Assembly (NCBI GenBank): GCA_013398015.1
Contig: VZRR01006749.1
Location: 124,001-188,000, forward strand
Direction: 5' to 3'
Length of the DNA stretch: 64,000 nucleotides
Source: Oreocharis arfaki
Taxonomy: Eukaryota; Chordata; Aves; Passeriformes; Paramythiidae
The translations under genes were made by a program, and so were the position numbers. Of the stretch, positions 26,501-35,900 are shown piece after piece. Within the stretch, counting starts at the first letter, position 1; the number at the start of each line of letters is the position of its first letter. The notes under the pieces were generated by a model. The model was given only the letters and a program-made list of their open reading frames with translations. It did no database searches and was not told the DNA's origin.

Positions 26501-28561
26501 TTTTGTTCAGCTAGTAGAACATGCCTTGACCATGCTTGCTCACCTTTGCTATTCCTTCAACTTCAAATAATCCAATTTTCTAGCATAGTCACTCGGACAC
26601 AAAATTACAAAGGCTGCTTACAAGAACATTAGCAGTTCTGAATTCAATTTCCATATTCAATGCCCCAGTAACATAGAGAATTAATTCATTTTTTTTCCAG
26701 ACTGCTACCTCAGTACAGTCCCCCAAAGAAGGGAGGATTTGGCTCTTGTCCCAGGTGGTAATTCATGCAAAAACATAAGATGAAGTTACAGAGAGATGTT
26801 TTTGAAACTTGAAAGGGAGAAGTCTGACTAACAAGATTTCAAAATATGGAAAATTTCATTTTTGTATATATGATGCATCATGAATATGAAAGCTTACAAC
26901 AAAAATAATTTCCAAACTGTGGCAACACTACAAAATCAACTGGTCAGTGACTGCAGCTGGCCCAAGTCTTTTCAGCTCAGTAATCTCTCCTGGCCACTAC
27001 CACACTCACATTAGAAACGTACCTGTCCTTGACATCTTTCATAAGCTGCTGCAAGTCAATCTCCTGCTTCCTCAGGTTTCCAAATGAGGACTGGTTTTCC
27101 ACATAGCCCTTCCCTCTAGCTCCCAGGTTGATCTTCACAAATGATGTTTCAATACTTCCTTGAACAAAATCTTCAAACTTCCCCGTGTATTTTGCGAAGT
27201 CAGACTCCACAATCACTACGAAAGCAATAAAAGTAATTTCTATCTCCGAAGAAAAGTGCTGAAACAGTCCTTAAGTGATTGGAGGAACAAATACTTACAG
27301 AAAATATAACAAGTTATTGAAGGCAAGGAACAGTACGAAGAGGTAAATAATGAAATTTACAGCTCTACAACCCTTGCTCTGGTCTTTTCATGTTTTCACC
27401 ATCTTTGCTCTACTATCTTCTGTATTTTGCCATTTTAGGACAACATAAGGTGACCGAAGTGCTGAACAGAGATGCTATGAAATATTTATAAAGAATGACT
27501 GGAAGTTATTTCATCTACAAAGAAAACTACAAAGCAGACCTGCTTGTAAAATAGTACTAGTATTTTGGCATTATTTAGACAAATCTCATCACAGGGGTGT
27601 CCCAAAGCTCACTGAAAACCAATGGAAAAATCTAACTGGTTTAAAACAACTCTGAATTTTTTTACAGCTAAAAACCAGAGAATTGACTCAGAATCAGCTA
27701 ATTTTCCAAGCCAGCTACAGTTAACATCTCAAGTTAGGGACTTATCTATTTTCCTGTATGGAATTGTGACATGTCCAGAAAGATGGGATTCCATCTCACT
27801 TATCTTAAAACATGGGTGGGACTGCTATAGTTGGATGAAGAAAAAAGTACAAGGGTCAACCTTTTTTAACAGTCTGTGCAAGACAAACAGAATTGGTGGT
27901 AAAACTTGCTGGACAAGCATTTCCTGGGCTTCCAACACCAACAAGACACTGTTTATTCACTGCTTTTGACCTGGAGCACTGTAGCGTTTCACACTACTAT
28001 CACATACACCCACCCCCTCCCCCCCAAAATAATCTAGGGATATTCCTGTGGCTGCACTGTTATTAAACAGCAGGACTGTCCAGCCTGACAATCTTCAGCA
28101 CTCTATTTAATACTCTACCCAGGCAAAACTTTCTTCTTTTTTTAACCAGCATTTATTATTACCAGTTTTAGTTACATAAATGGTCAAGTGAGAAAAGATC
28201 CATTCATCTCATTCCCATGGATGGAGGATTCATTCAGAGCATTCCTCTGAGAGGAGCCCTCTAGTAACACAATCAGGAATAATAACACAACAGATTAGGG
28301 TTTGTATTGTTTTTATCTGCACTAATAGTTCTGCCCGACTATGGCTTTACCTGGTTTTATTGGTTTGTCCTCAGTAAGCACATCACTCAGGGTGACTGTC
28401 AAGAAATGATATTTGGGCTTCTGCCAGCACCAGAATTTCCTCCTCTTTGTAACTAAGCTCAAAAGCTGCAGCTTGTCTGACGCGTTCAGGTGGGAGACAG
28501 GGATCAAGTCACCTCCACTGTCAGTTTCTCGCAGGAAATTCTTCGTTGCTTTTGCAAACAT
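8310..28561 (-). CDS. GSDME: Gasdermin E, complete coding region in nine exons
   Basis: Gasdermin E (DFNA5) is a cytosolic two-domain protein. The N-terminal half oligomerises into plasma-membrane pores after the linker is cut, and the C-terminal half holds it inactive. The nine coding exons are 28351-28561, 27023-27215, 19359-19530, 18288-18408, 13318-13506, 11501-11628, 11198-11384, 9763-9836 and 8310-8540, all minus strand, all GT-AG, with phases that join without a break. They sum to 1506 nt (501 residues), against about 496 in human. The N-terminal domain runs to about residue 255, the linker from about 256 to 280, and the autoinhibitory domain from there to the end. The start is the first ATG of exon 2 and encodes MFAKATKNFLRE, the typical gasdermin E N terminus. 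At the human caspase-3 position the P4 Asp is missing (Y267-Q-P-D270), but D270-A-V-D273 forms a DxxD motif directly after. No frameshift or premature stop is present. Confidence 0.96.
8541..9762 (-). other. GSDME intron 9
   Basis: Intron between exons 9 and 10. It holds one CR1 LINE copy at about 8904-9352. I see nothing else of note. Confidence 0.85.
8904..9352 (-). mobile_element. CR1 LINE, 3' fragment
   Basis: The minus strand carries the 3' end of a CR1 retroposon. The last part of its reverse-transcriptase ORF is still open from 9348 to 8992 and includes LSCEERVRELGLFSLEKR, then LVGHWNRLPREAVDAPS. It is followed by the CR1 3' UTR and the octamer-type tail (related to ATTCTATGA) at about 8904-8925. 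It is 5'-truncated, as CR1 copies usually are, lies in the sense direction of GSDME, and is comparatively well preserved. Confidence 0.93.
9763..9836 (-). CDS. GSDME: GSDME exon 9 (74 bp)
   Basis: A small exon found by searching the minus strand for the missing segment. The acceptor gcttcacag lies above 9836 and the perfect donor GTGAGT below 9763. It encodes ELPDDTLALL then RACCDLQVVPALCCL (residues 401-425), matching the mammalian segment with the conserved Cys-Cys and Leu-Gln-x-x-Pro. Phase agrees on both sides: G plus AG into exon 9, and phase 0 into exon 10. Confidence 0.94.
9837..11197 (-). other. GSDME intron 8
   Basis: Intron between exons 8 and 9. It contains a possible CR1 3'-end trace near 10215-10280 on the plus strand and an unrecognised 86-codon minus-strand ORF (10736-10996) that I regard as chance. 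Confidence 0.85.
10215..10285 (+). mobile_element. Possible CR1 3'-end trace
   Basis: The stretch reading gggctgggagatggactaac, then tgatccctgtggtgcccttc, resembles the terminal CR1 segment (gttggactagatgatcc followed by ggtcccttccaac). It is short and has lost the octamer tail. Confidence 0.35.
11198..11384 (-). CDS. GSDME: GSDME exon 8
   Basis: Acceptor ttttcag above 11384; donor gtaggttg below 11198. It encodes residues 339-400 plus one base. The segment LEQQKDLLHFLQLLGCSLQ matches the helical core of the gasdermin E autoinhibitory domain, followed by a variable glutamine-rich loop and ELFSAAHLLISAVS. The intron to exon 7 is only 116 bp. Confidence 0.95.
11501..11628 (-). CDS. GSDME: GSDME exon 7
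   Basis: Donor gtaagatg lies just below 11501. The acceptor is inferred at 11629 (ttgggaaag), which is AG-terminated but has a purine-rich last stretch. It was chosen because it restores phase (G plus AT gives Asp296) and keeps the length of the human alignment. It encodes residues 296-338, including FQPFVKLPEDKQRALYKTL and the acidic-hydrophobic run REEMVTALGDM, at the start of the autoinhibitory domain. Confidence 0.9.
11629..13317 (-). other. GSDME intron 6
   Basis: AT-rich intron between exons 6 and 7 with several short A/T runs. No repeat, RNA gene or extra exon is recognisable. Confidence 0.85.
13318..13506 (-). CDS. GSDME: GSDME exon 6, interdomain linker with caspase motif
   Basis: Acceptor attacag above 13506; donor gtattacc below 13318. 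It encodes residues 233-295 plus one base. It opens with EFCLL and QQGGFE, which end the pore-forming domain, followed by a variable linker. Residues 267-273 read YQPDAVD. The first four align with the mammalian caspase-3 site DMPD but lack the P4 Asp, while D270-A-V-D273 is a DxxD site three residues further on. The exon ends in the conserved SINILKQ at the start of the C-terminal domain. Confidence 0.95.
13866..14600 (-). mobile_element. CR1 LINE, 3' fragment, about 0.7 kb
   Basis: The minus strand encodes CR1 reverse-transcriptase C-terminal sequence, including RLGNERLESSAMERDLGVLV near the 5' end and VVGHWNRLPREVV near the 3' end. The 3' UTR (tccttgagggccccttccaa) runs down to about 13866. 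A frame of 234 codons spans most of it, but the middle of that frame has shifted away from the ORF2 reading, so the copy carries small indels. The 5' boundary is approximate. It is sense relative to GSDME. Confidence 0.92.
17590..18078 (+). mobile_element. Old, degenerate CR1 LINE copy
   Basis: The plus strand matches CR1 in order: ttgcagaaaaagacctggtc, ggatcagcagcatgcccctg, a degenerate tcctgggctgcatt block, agtgctgggtccagtttcgg, then ccggctgcccagaggagtga, and finally the terminal ctacatgatctcctgtggtg. Many substitutions and gaps break the ORF. It lies antisense to GSDME and is clearly older than the other two intronic copies. Confidence 0.75.
18288..18408 (-). CDS. GSDME: GSDME exon 5
   Basis: Acceptor cttgtag above 18408; donor gtaagtg below 18288. 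It encodes residues 193-232 plus one base. The stretch LEIPPATTIAYGVIEL is highly characteristic of gasdermin E and corresponds to the last strands and helix of the N-terminal domain. It is too short to appear as a free ORF and was found by reading the minus strand. Confidence 0.96.
18409..19358 (-). other. GSDME intron 4
   Basis: Intron between exons 4 and 5, 950 bp. I see no repeat or extra exon. Confidence 0.85.
19359..19530 (-). CDS. GSDME: GSDME exon 4
   Basis: Acceptor ctttttcag above 19530; donor gtgaaagtt below 19359. It encodes residues 135-192, including REVLCILREKI and QKCTISEHIQTEEK, the central part of the pore-forming domain. The reading frame stays open past the donor into the intron, but the family alignment continues in the exon at 18408, so the exon ends at 19359. 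Confidence 0.95.
19531..27022 (-). other. GSDME intron 3 (7.5 kb)
   Basis: The largest GSDME intron. It holds one CR1 copy near 24297-24612, a GC-rich patch at about 21560-21900 and a small CCATGG tandem at 19918-19935. I recognise no other gene, RNA or repeat in it. Confidence 0.85.
24297..24612 (-). mobile_element. CR1 LINE fragment, internally deleted
   Basis: In plus-strand order the sequence shows CR1 in reverse complement: ggcatctggtctaacctctc, tccccaggcaacctgtgcca, gtgaaaaagagtttcctgat, then, after a missing block, tatgaggaccttatggcaga with acagtactgagagcctt. The last part corresponds to the upstream ORF2 segment encoding a KAFDTVSHxIL-like motif. The two parts are adjacent here but separated in full-length CR1, so an internal deletion is likely. 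Confidence 0.7.
27023..27215 (-). CDS. GSDME: GSDME exon 3
   Basis: Acceptor ttcgtag above 27215; donor gtacgtttc below 27023. It encodes residues 71-134 and part of 135, including VESDFAKYTGKFED and the conserved SSFGNLRKQEIDLQQL. This is part of the pore-forming domain, including the region that supplies a membrane-inserting hairpin in gasdermin structures (family knowledge). The joins to exons 2 and 4 restore Val71 and Arg135. Confidence 0.96.
27216..28350 (-). other. GSDME intron 2
   Basis: Intron between exons 2 and 3, 1.1 kb. No repeat or extra exon is seen, apart from a short C-run near 28010-28025. Confidence 0.85.
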
Positions 28562-28581
28562 CGCGGGAAATCAATTAAAGC
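28351..28581 (-). CDS. GSDME: GSDME exon 2 (first coding exon)
   Basis: The acceptor (ctttcag) lies just above 28581 and the donor gtaaagcc just below 28351. The coding part is 28351-28561, residues 1-70 plus one base. The first 20 nt (28581-28562) are 5' UTR and contain an in-frame-neutral TGA at 28573-28571. The encoded start of the pore-forming domain includes the conserved segments DKLQLLSLVTK and KFWCWQKPKY, the latter typical of gasdermin E and its close relatives. The start-codon context has G at -3, so it is adequate but not optimal. Confidence 0.96.
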
Positions 28582-31500
28582 CTGAAAGAACACACCTGTT
28601 TTCAAATAACTACAGTTGTAAAGTATAAATATTTACACTGTCATTTTAAGAAGTTCTTCACAGAATCACTATTAATGAAGAAACACACTGTTTTCACCCT
28701 ATCTTCTCCACTCCGAGCTGGGAAAGAGTTCAAATCACTTGTCCCAGAATAAGTTTTCTCAGTAACTAAAAAAAGAATTTTAGTTAAGAGGAACGTTCAC
28801 AGGTTATTAATCTGTCAGGGAGGAAAAAACTTACACAGCTTACCTGAAATTCTACGAACAAGCATCTACTAATGAGCACCCTGTAGAGACCAGCTGGGAT
28901 GAGGAGAGCACTGGGGCAATGGCACAGGATTTCAGCCTCCCCACAGGATCCTTCTTTTATTACCTAACATAAAACTTACTCCATATAAGGCAATTAGGTA
29001 TTACTCACACGAATTATCTTGATCTTTTCAACAGGGAGTAAACACATAGAGCGATAATAACAACTGTTCTATAAAAAGCACCAAATACGTAGCATCTTTG
29101 TTACTAACTTCTGAACTACTTCCCTGGAAAGTTCCAACTAATTTTTTTATTTATGAACTCTTTTTTACCTTTACTGCTTTCCAATTTTCTATTTTTCATT
29201 TGCATAACTACAACTAAATTGAGCATGTATTATTTGCAACTGCTGTTCACAACTGTTATTCATATCCCCTACACAACCACATACATTATCTTACTGTTGC
29301 TCTGCAATGACTTTAATTAAAAATTATGACCATCTCTTATCATGTAAGCTTTTCTTTATCTACAGGAATGCATTTTGCTGTATTTACAAGGAACATTTTC
29401 CAGTACAGGAAACTGGCTACACTCCCAGAAAAAATGGTTAAAATGACCATTCACAGATGCTAAACACACCATTCTAATAAATTAATATTTGATCTTTTAA
29501 AATAATCTAATCTTCTTAGTTTTTTCGACTCTGTGTTATCTGAGCTAATGATATCTCCAGAATTAAATCAGTTTTTTAAAATCTGGAAGCATTTCTTTAA
29601 GTCCCCCAGCTGACACTGACTGGAAAGTTCAACTAAGATCATAAGACATCTCAGCTGGGTATCCACACTTTCATGATTAATTACCTGTCTTGCTCCACAG
29701 AGATCTTAGATTTGTCATTTACAAACACAGGCCAGAGTAAGACAGAACAGACTTCAAACAAAAACTGATATTGCAGTGAGCACTCAGGATTAGTGACAGA
29801 AAATGGAAACCTGAATACAGATATCAGTGCTTGGACCACAGGGTCCGTATTTTAGTATTAGGGGGGAAAAAAACCTTTTTGCAGGTGCAAACTTACCTTT
29901 CCATTAGTTTTTCCCAAATCCCGTTCCAGATATTCCACACAGTATTTACCAAGTCATGTTGAGGTATTTACCTCTGCATGAATCCTCTATGGCCTAGTCT
30001 GTGTAACAAATAAAGGGTGTTTTCCATCACCACCTGCATCAAAAGGATTTGAGCAATGCCAAAATCGCATAACATTTTACTGAAGAGTCTTCTGGGGCTT
30101 TCATTGTAGCTGCAGCTGCAGCAAAGCCTGCAGCACCACCTCAGCTGTGGGCACTGGGAGTATTTCCACTGACTTTCTTGTTCTCTGACCTTTTCCTAAA
30201 CTGAACTGAGACTGACTTTTTGCATCCTTTATTTCTCCTTCTTAATTCTCCTGGTTTTAATCTCAGTGAGAACACTTTAACAGAATAAAGCAATACAGAT
30301 CCACTGCAGCAGAGGAGAAAAAAAACAAATCAAACCAAAACTAGTTTCCTTCATCAAAAGGACTTCTTTTGCAGGAGTCTATATTTTGCAAACAGCCAGA
30401 CTGATTGGTAATGTAGGGAATCATCAAGGAAATTCGCATTGCCTGCATTAGCTGCTTCTGCCCAGCATAACCTTCTTCAAACATTTCTGTACTTTACATG
30501 ACTGCTCACTCATCCTGATCCCCCTGCTGCATAGCTAGCTCACATGGGCATAGTCTCTGCAAAAAAAAAAAAAAAAGTCCACCAATTTCTGAGTTTATTG
30601 TAAAACAAATTGCAAAACCAGGTCCTAAAATCTGGCTTTGTTACAAACTCAATAAATCTCATGAGAGGAATCAGTGCACCAGTCTGTAGAACTCCCAATT
30701 CACAGTGTTTTGCTTTCACTCCCCATCACCACACTCTTGACTAGCAAAAGGAGCATCCAGGGAAGACGACAGAGTGCTTGTGAGGACTAACAAGACTCAC
30801 CAGGCAGGAGACATGGAGCAGTTTTCAGCCTCAAAACGATGTCAATGTCTCCCACACTTTGCTGTGCTGGTAATGTCTTTGCAGGGAGCATATTTTGCTG
30901 GTGTAGGCGTACCTGCAAAGCAAGAATATTCCATCCGAATTCCTGCTTATTTCTCTCTGGGGAAATAACAGAATTTTCAGCACCTTTAACACAAATTTGA
31001 CAATGCATGCAAATACCTTGCTTCGCTACTTCCCAGAACAAAGACACAGAACAATTATGCCCCTATCCAACATCAGGGGGTCAAGAACAGCCACGAGGCT
31101 CAACGGCATCCTGACCAAATGGATATGGAGTGGTTACAGACCCAGCATTAAGAAAACTCTGCTTTGGGAGCTTCTTCCTCTGGATATTTTAATAGAGCTG
31201 TGCTTCGTTTGACAAAAATAAAAGGGATGGTATCAAGCTGGTAGGAAACGCTTGTCAGAGTGAATTCACTCCTGCAGATTGATAGCTAAGCATGAAAGCA
31301 GAAAAGGAAGGAGGAGTATCTTCCTTGCCTACTGAAAAATCTAAAATTAGCCTGAACCTGGGCTACAGGAAGATTATTTAATGGCAAGGATGAGATCAAA
31401 CGAAGATAATGACACCAATTTAATTGTTTACTTAAACAAACAAATCTCATCCTGCTTCTTTGTAGCTCCCTAACTCAGTATAGTGGGACATCAAATCCAA

Positions 31501-32519
31501 AACAACACTTTATGAGCAATCAGTGTTTGCCTGTCAGTACAAAAAAAACCCCCAACAAGTTGCCTAATATTTCTTACATTCTGCATCTTTGACATAAAAT
31601 ACAAAAATGCTTTTTTTCTTTTTTCCCATTTAACGTAAGATTACACAACATGCTGGGCACAGCACACAGGAAATTTGGTAGCAGGGTGACAAGTGGTTTG
31701 CCAAATGCCAGGGGATTGCCAATGAGTTCCTGCCTTCCTACAATCCAAGCTGTAAGGAAACACATCACCTGAAGGCCAAAGAGGACCAGGCAGGAGCCTC
31801 AGTGCTGGAAGAGCTGATAGGCATTAACCACCGTGTAGGAGTGGTAATGGCCTTGGAATCCTACAGGAGTGAGAGTCTATATCGGAAGGGAACCGGAGCA
31901 TGGAAGTCACAAGATACACATTTTGTATTTTATTGAAGAACATTAGAGTTATTTTCACGTCCTTTCTAGACAATTTAAAAAAAAAAAAAAAAAAAAGAGC
32001 ATCCATAAGAGCTAATACGCAAAGCCTAGCAGGGCTGTCCACACAATGCATTACAGTCTTTGAACGCATGTGGCCCCCAAAAACACATCCAAAAGATTTT
32101 AGCCCGGGGTGAAGCCCTCTTTTTGTTCCTCGAGGACTCTACAGCACGTGCCTCCACACACCGCTGCCGCAGGCTCAGGCACCCCGGAGGGACGCGGTGC
32201 CTTTCCCCGCCCGTGGGCGCCGTCCTGCGGGGTGCGAGGGCTGCGGGAAGGCCCGCGCTGCCCCGGCGCTGGGTGCGCAGTGCCGTCTGCCCTGCCGGGA
32301 GCGGCTCGAGCAGGCGAGCACCGCCCCGCCGTGCCACCGCTCAGAGCATCGCACGGGCACTGCGGCCATTCCGCTCCCCCCGGGGCGGGAAGGACAATGG
32401 GGCGCGGCCCAGAGGCCGCACCAGCTCCCCGTGCCCCCGGGAAGAGCGAGCGGCGGCAGCCGGGGGGAGGCGGGCGCGGCCGGGCCGCACCGCCGCCCCA
32501 GGCCCGCTCCCGTACTCAC
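28582..32519 (-). other. GSDME intron 1
   Basis: A 3.9-kb AT-rich intron between the CpG-island exon and the first coding exon. It contains A-runs at 30561-30575 and 31979-31996. No LINE copy or other gene is recognisable. First introns often carry enhancers, but none can be named from the sequence. Confidence 0.7.
31979..31996 (+). repeat. Poly(A) tract
   Basis: A run of about 18 A on the plus strand within GSDME intron 1. No retroposed body is recognisable upstream of it. Confidence 0.8.
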
Positions 32520-32690
32520 GGCATTCCCGGCGCTCCCCGCCGCCGCCACCGGGGATGCGGCGCGCTCCGCCCGCGGGGCGTNCGGCGCGGCAGGGGGAGC
32601 GCAGGCCCCGCCCGGGTGCCCGGGCCGTGCGGGCGGGCGGCAGCGGCGCCCGGGGCGTCTCCGCCATATTGAGGCGCGGAGCCACCGCCC
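32520..32690 (-). other. GSDME: GSDME non-coding exon 1 (5' UTR), upstream end approximate
   Basis: On the minus strand a good splice donor, GTGAGTACG, occupies 32519-32511, so an exon ends at 32520. It lies inside a CpG island about 4 kb upstream of the acceptor of the first coding exon, where a non-coding GSDME exon 1 is expected from the mammalian gene. The transcription start cannot be read from sequence. I placed the 5' end near the YY1-like motif at 32659-32671. A minus-strand ATG at 32667-32665 opens a short upstream ORF. The exon contains the only ambiguous base in the window, at 32581. Confidence 0.6.
32659..32671 (-). promoter_or_regulatory. YY1/TISU-like element with upstream ATG
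   Basis: On the minus strand the sequence around 32670 reads CAATATGGCGGAG, close to the YY1 core AANATGGCGGC and to the TISU initiator found just downstream of transcription starts. It differs from the TISU consensus at two positions. Such elements usually lie within the first tens of bases of a transcript, so the GSDME start site is probably slightly above 32671. Confidence 0.4.
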
Positions 32691-32900
32691 AGCCCAGGCC
32701 AGCGGGCGGGGGCCGGGGGCTGCCCGCGTCCCTGAGAAGCCCCAGGGCGGTTCTGCGTCCCTCTGCCTGAGCGTCCTGCCGTCAGGGTTGGGACCGAGGG
32801 CTGGAAGTGTCCATCTGCGTGGGGCGGGGGCCCGGGCCCGGCACAGGCACCATGTAGCATGTCGCGGTGTGGGGCAGCCCTGTGAGTGGGGCGCTGGAGA

Positions 32901-35900
32901 ATTCCCATTGGGCTGGGACAGGCGGTTTTGTATGGCTGCACCCTGGCGGATAACCCTGGCAGCTGTCTTTCCCTCCGGGTATTTGCCTGACAGCGATGTT
33001 CTATGACACGATTGATAAGGACATCTTTGTGACAGCCTCTCAAGCCCGGGGCGGGTCGCCCGTGGTCAGAAATGCATGGGGCCAATGCGAAGTAGGATGG
33101 AAGCAAGAGGCCTGTCACGATTTTGGCTGCGAGTTTGCAGCTCTGGGCTGGCACTTCGGGCCTTGCGAAGCCGCCGTGGACGGAACGGAAGCTCCCAAGC
33201 CAAGGTCCCCAGTCCAGAGACCTTGAACAGCAGCACCGTGGAAAATAAGTGTTGTCATTGGAGCCTGGGGGCAGGTTCATGAACCGCAGTGTGAAATACC
33301 GAGCGCCATCACAGCATCTCAGCCCTCTGAAAACACCACAATAAAAAACTTTGTTGTTTATGATGCCAAAGGAGTGATCCGGTCAGAATCATCAGATGAG
33401 TCTGCAGAAACCCAAACAGTAGTTTTTTCACGCTAATAAATATCAAATGAATCTTTTTCAAGTGAAACATGCCACGGGCTGGATTCTTCCCTTGTCGTTT
33501 GAACAGAGAGCATTTGAGGCTGGGGGTAAAGTCACAAATGTCACATCACCAAATCTTAATGGAGCAACGCCCAGGCATCGGAATAAAGGGAAGGTGAAAG
33601 CTTAATGTCTCTAAATGGACAGTCGTGGGTGAAAGGTATCAGTAAATGCACATAGCTAAAGTAGATCCATTTCTTTCCTTTAGGTAGATACAGTATCCAA
33701 ACCTTCCAATGAATTTCAGCTGATTTTAGTCTGTTGGCCCTTTCTGATTTCACCAGGTGACATCCTTATTGATTCAATGATAAAACAGATTTCCTTTCTG
33801 GGGTTTCAGCTGTTTACAGAAATTTGAACAATCAGCCAGAATGGAACTAAGTACCTGTATTTGTGATAATTTAATTTTTATGAACGAATAAAAAATTACA
33901 CGGCTCCATTCTTAGAGCTTCTGCCTTAGAAAAAGTACCCACACCATCCTCAGGAGATCTCTTCCTCAGGTCAGCACCGAGCTGCAGAATTGCTAGCTCC
34001 TGTAATAATCTGGCCAGTAATAGCACACGTTTCATAAGCTATCATGTGTTTTTCCAGGGAGTGGCAATGTGTGATCCGTTTCAAATGCAAGAATCTGCTA
34101 AAGCATATTTTGAGAAATCAAGGCAGGAAGTTGCACTGAACCACATTGCCATGGAAATATTCACTGGGGAAGGAGGACTTAAATAAAACTAGTGAAACTT
34201 GCTGGTAATTTTAAGGACACTACCAGCAGTTGCATGGTACACCAAATAGAGGGTACCTACACCAGGAATATTTCCATGTTTTCAAGGAAAGTCTTCAACA
34301 GAGATCTTCTATCCATCTGAATGGCACCAGCTAACAGGACAATTTTCAGATGCTTCTCATTAACTAGAAGAGACAGAAACATAGGTTGTTAGCAGACAGT
34401 TTTGGGGCTATGCAACAATTAACTTTGAGGCTTCAAAGTCTGTCACAGAAACTGGCTGCAAATAAGAGACATTTAGGACTGAACACCCACCTTGAGCATT
34501 CAGTGTTTGTGGAAATGCTCTTCAGGTGCACTGCACAGTCAAAATTCACAGCCCGTGGTTACTCCATGACCAGCTGGGATGCCAGCAGGGAGGGTGTCTT
34601 ATCAGAGAAATACACAATCTCAGCGTGGTCTGTCAGCCACAGACTCCATCTCCCGAGCTGAAGCATTCAGTGCATCACTGCTGTGTTAGAAGATCCTTCT
34701 GCATTGCTCCTCCATGAGAAGATTGTCTTGCAGAAGGAGCAGAGGGAGAAAACCAGAAACTACTGCTTCTGGGGCAAACTGCTCTTGGTATAGGACAAGT
34801 TCTGGCTGGCTTTTAAATAAGTGAAGTGAGGCAAGTGACTTCACAGCCACAACTTAAAAAATGAGTAATGCACATAGTAAGTGAATAATAACACAGAAGA
34901 TAGTAATCTGACAGAGAAAAAAGACGCCAGCAAAATAGTTGCTTGCTTTTTGAGTATGGCTGTGTGAAATTCCTCAGGTATGACATTTATGAAACCACTG
35001 AGCATGCCACCACAAGATGTCAGCATTGCAGAATGGTTATGCCTGCCAGAAATAGAAAAGGTTTTTAATTTTTTTTTCGTATGATGGCATAATCTGGCCT
35101 TATTTTTTTCAGCCATTGACATTATGATGTCAGTCCAAATTTAGTTGCAAGGGGGAATTTCTTTAACAGCTTTTTTTTTGTTATCTCAAAACCTTCTTAA
35201 AATGCTTTCACAGCATGGACAGCAGTACTAATGGCAAGTAATACCTTGCAGCCATCAATGTGTTGTTTCAGGCTGCATCCAACCTGGCTAGAAAGTGCTC
35301 ACTAAAATTGTGCCCGTGCATTGAGGTGTCCAGAGGTCATCCAGAGGTCTCGGCTGCTGCACGCTAGGCCTTTTTAAAACCCTCACGCTGGCTGGAGAAG
35401 GCTCTGCTGGCCTCAGTTCGGTGGAGGAAGTGGGAAGAAAGCATGAAGCTATTTTGGGCTTCTATTTAGAAGAGAAGGATATTTGGGGTAACAAATCTCT
35501 TTAAAGGTGTCCAGCAACGTAAGCCAAATCACCAGCAAAAGAATGAAATTCTTTCTCTCCTTCTGTTTCCTTTTGTAAGAATAAAAGATCTGAGCAGCAG
35601 TTTTTGTTTGTTCCTTTATTTCTTTCAAATCAACTAACCAGCCTCATTTTTCTTCCACATTAAAATTCAGGTCCCGTTTTGCTGGGATGCTCTGTACTTT
35701 TCGCCCATACCATTCTGTCCTCTGAAACATTTCCTGTAGCACACAACCGCTTTCTCACTCTCCTGCTGTTACAGCTGTCATCAGCCTTGCCACCGTGCCA
35801 GCAGCAAGTGACAGGCTTAGCAAGGGACCGTGTCCTGAGAAGGGGAGATGAGTGGGAGGGTGCAGTGAGCCAGGAGGGGCTATGTGAGTTTGAAGCAGCC

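Larger units (their letters stand above)
28571..32667 (-). other. Upstream ORF of GSDME (52 codons across the exon 1-2 splice)
   Basis: Starting from the ATG at 32667-32665, the frame runs through exon 1 to 32520 (49 codons plus one base), joins exon 2 at 28581, and reads Arg-Phe-Asn before a TGA at 28573-28571. That stop lies 9 nt before the GSDME start codon. The peptide is Arg/Pro/Gly-rich, as expected of GC-rich sequence, and is not recognised. If transcription starts upstream of this ATG, it could lower GSDME translation. The ambiguous base at 32581 falls inside it. Confidence 0.35.
32150..32900. promoter_or_regulatory. CpG island promoter of GSDME
   Basis: About 750 bp of very GC- and CpG-rich sequence in an AT-rich neighbourhood, spanning the GSDME exon 1 donor. 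It holds GC boxes (for example at 32821-32830), a minus-strand CCAAT at 32911-32907 just beyond the edge, and a YY1-like motif at 32659-32671. The long ORFs across it in several frames are a by-product of low stop-codon frequency in GC-rich DNA. CpG-island promoters often fire in both directions, so a divergent plus-strand transcript is possible, but no plus-strand gene is recognisable. Confidence 0.75.

Noticed and set aside
32060..33280. Long overlapping ORFs (up to 269 codons) on both strands in the GC-rich region
   Set aside because: They occur in many frames at once, are rich in Arg/Ala/Pro/Gly, cross the exon 1 donor, and show no domain. This is the expected effect of few stop codons in a CpG island.
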